Part shown: positions 63,720 to 64,000 of the stretch, piece after piece
How the letters are laid out: each line of letters starts with the position of its first letter
Position numbering within the stretch: position 1 is the stretch's first letter
Assembly: GCA_037951105.1 (NCBI GenBank)
Contig: JBAMJV010003012.1
Coordinates: 1-64,000 of the forward strand
DNA: 64,000 nt
DNA from: Echinarachnius parma
Taxonomy: Eukaryota > Echinodermata > Echinoidea > Clypeasteroida > Echinarachniidae
Reading direction: 5' to 3'
The notes under the pieces: generated by a model
What the model was told of the DNA's origin: nothing
Seen by the model: only the letters and a program-made list of their open reading frames with translations
The model's database searches: none
Program-made: the position numbers and the translations under genes

Positions 63720-64000
63720 AGGTTTTATCTATATTTGTAGGTTTTATATGATATTTATTTGTATATATATATTAATGTAATTATATTAAATGTATAGAAA
63801 ACGCATCATTCATTGTTTAAAAACAGTCGAATTATTATATTTTGATACATGCTTCACCTATACAATAATGGAGGAGGCAAAGGCCAAACGACGTGCGTTC
63901 ATTGGTCAATTATCGCCAAATAAAATATTTGCATAAAATCTATGCATAATTCATTAAAATCAAGCCTATGAATATTTATGAGCCATCCGTGACATGCAAT
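63720..64000. other. AT-rich flank, nothing recognised
   Basis: TA-rich sequence (TATATATATTAATG) and no coding frame. It could hold the upstream region of the minus-strand exon at 63474. Confidence 0.4.

Overview
This window is AT-rich animal genomic DNA: spliced exons, long introns, many non-LTR retrotransposons, tRNA-derived SINEs, short inverted-repeat transposons (MITEs), minisatellites and poly-G/poly-C tracts. The repeat mix (Rex1/L2-like, CR1/Jockey-like and L1/Tx1-like LINEs, Tc1, piggyBac- and Harbinger-like MITEs) and the gene types suggest a marine invertebrate deuterostome such as an echinoderm, hemichordate or cephalochordate. The species cannot be fixed from sequence alone.

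Region 1 (1-30.1 kb, + strand) holds the 3' part of one large gene. Its exons chain with compatible splice phases. Two exons encode the C-terminal half of a KMT5A/SET8-like SET domain. A short linker exon follows, then an IQ-motif exon, a charged coiled-coil exon and a polar exon. Three small exons lead to a long terminal exon with an acidic stretch and two Cys/His zinc-finger-like modules, closed by a stop and AATAAA. The IQ/coil/polar cassette has been multiplied inside the gene: one full second copy at 11.9-19.6 kb and two truncated copies at 20.1-22.0 kb. All keep the reading frame, and a degenerate remnant lies at 27.7 kb. A 48-bp minisatellite occupies eight places between these exons. 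Comparing duplicated copies exposes clean empty and filled sites for several transposon insertions, so target-site duplications can be read directly (TTAA twice, TA twice, ATT once).

Region 2 (30.1-40 kb) has no convincing plus-strand gene. It contains an inverted duplication of the gene's 3' end, a CpG-richer stretch, a duplicated minus-strand coding fragment, LINE remnants, a hAT-like element with poly-G/poly-C ends, a 51-bp minisatellite and a diverged palindrome.

Region 3 (40-53.4 kb) is mostly retrotransposons: an almost complete L1/Tx1-like LINE broken by frameshifts, a minus-strand LINE carrying an inverted TTCGGAATAACGAACC array, CR1/L2-type fragments, a SINE, and a minus-strand Rex1/L2-like LINE.

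Region 4 (53.4-64 kb) has a diverged tandem duplication, a TATA/CCAAT promoter candidate, the partner copy of a segmental duplication seen at 44.8-49.5 kb, and three ankyrin-repeat exons resembling the N-terminus of a TRPA-type channel. It ends with MITE-like arrays of short palindromes and a minus-strand first exon of an unrecognised Cys-rich protein. All exon calls are made by eye from frame, splice sites and motifs; no transcript or database search was available.
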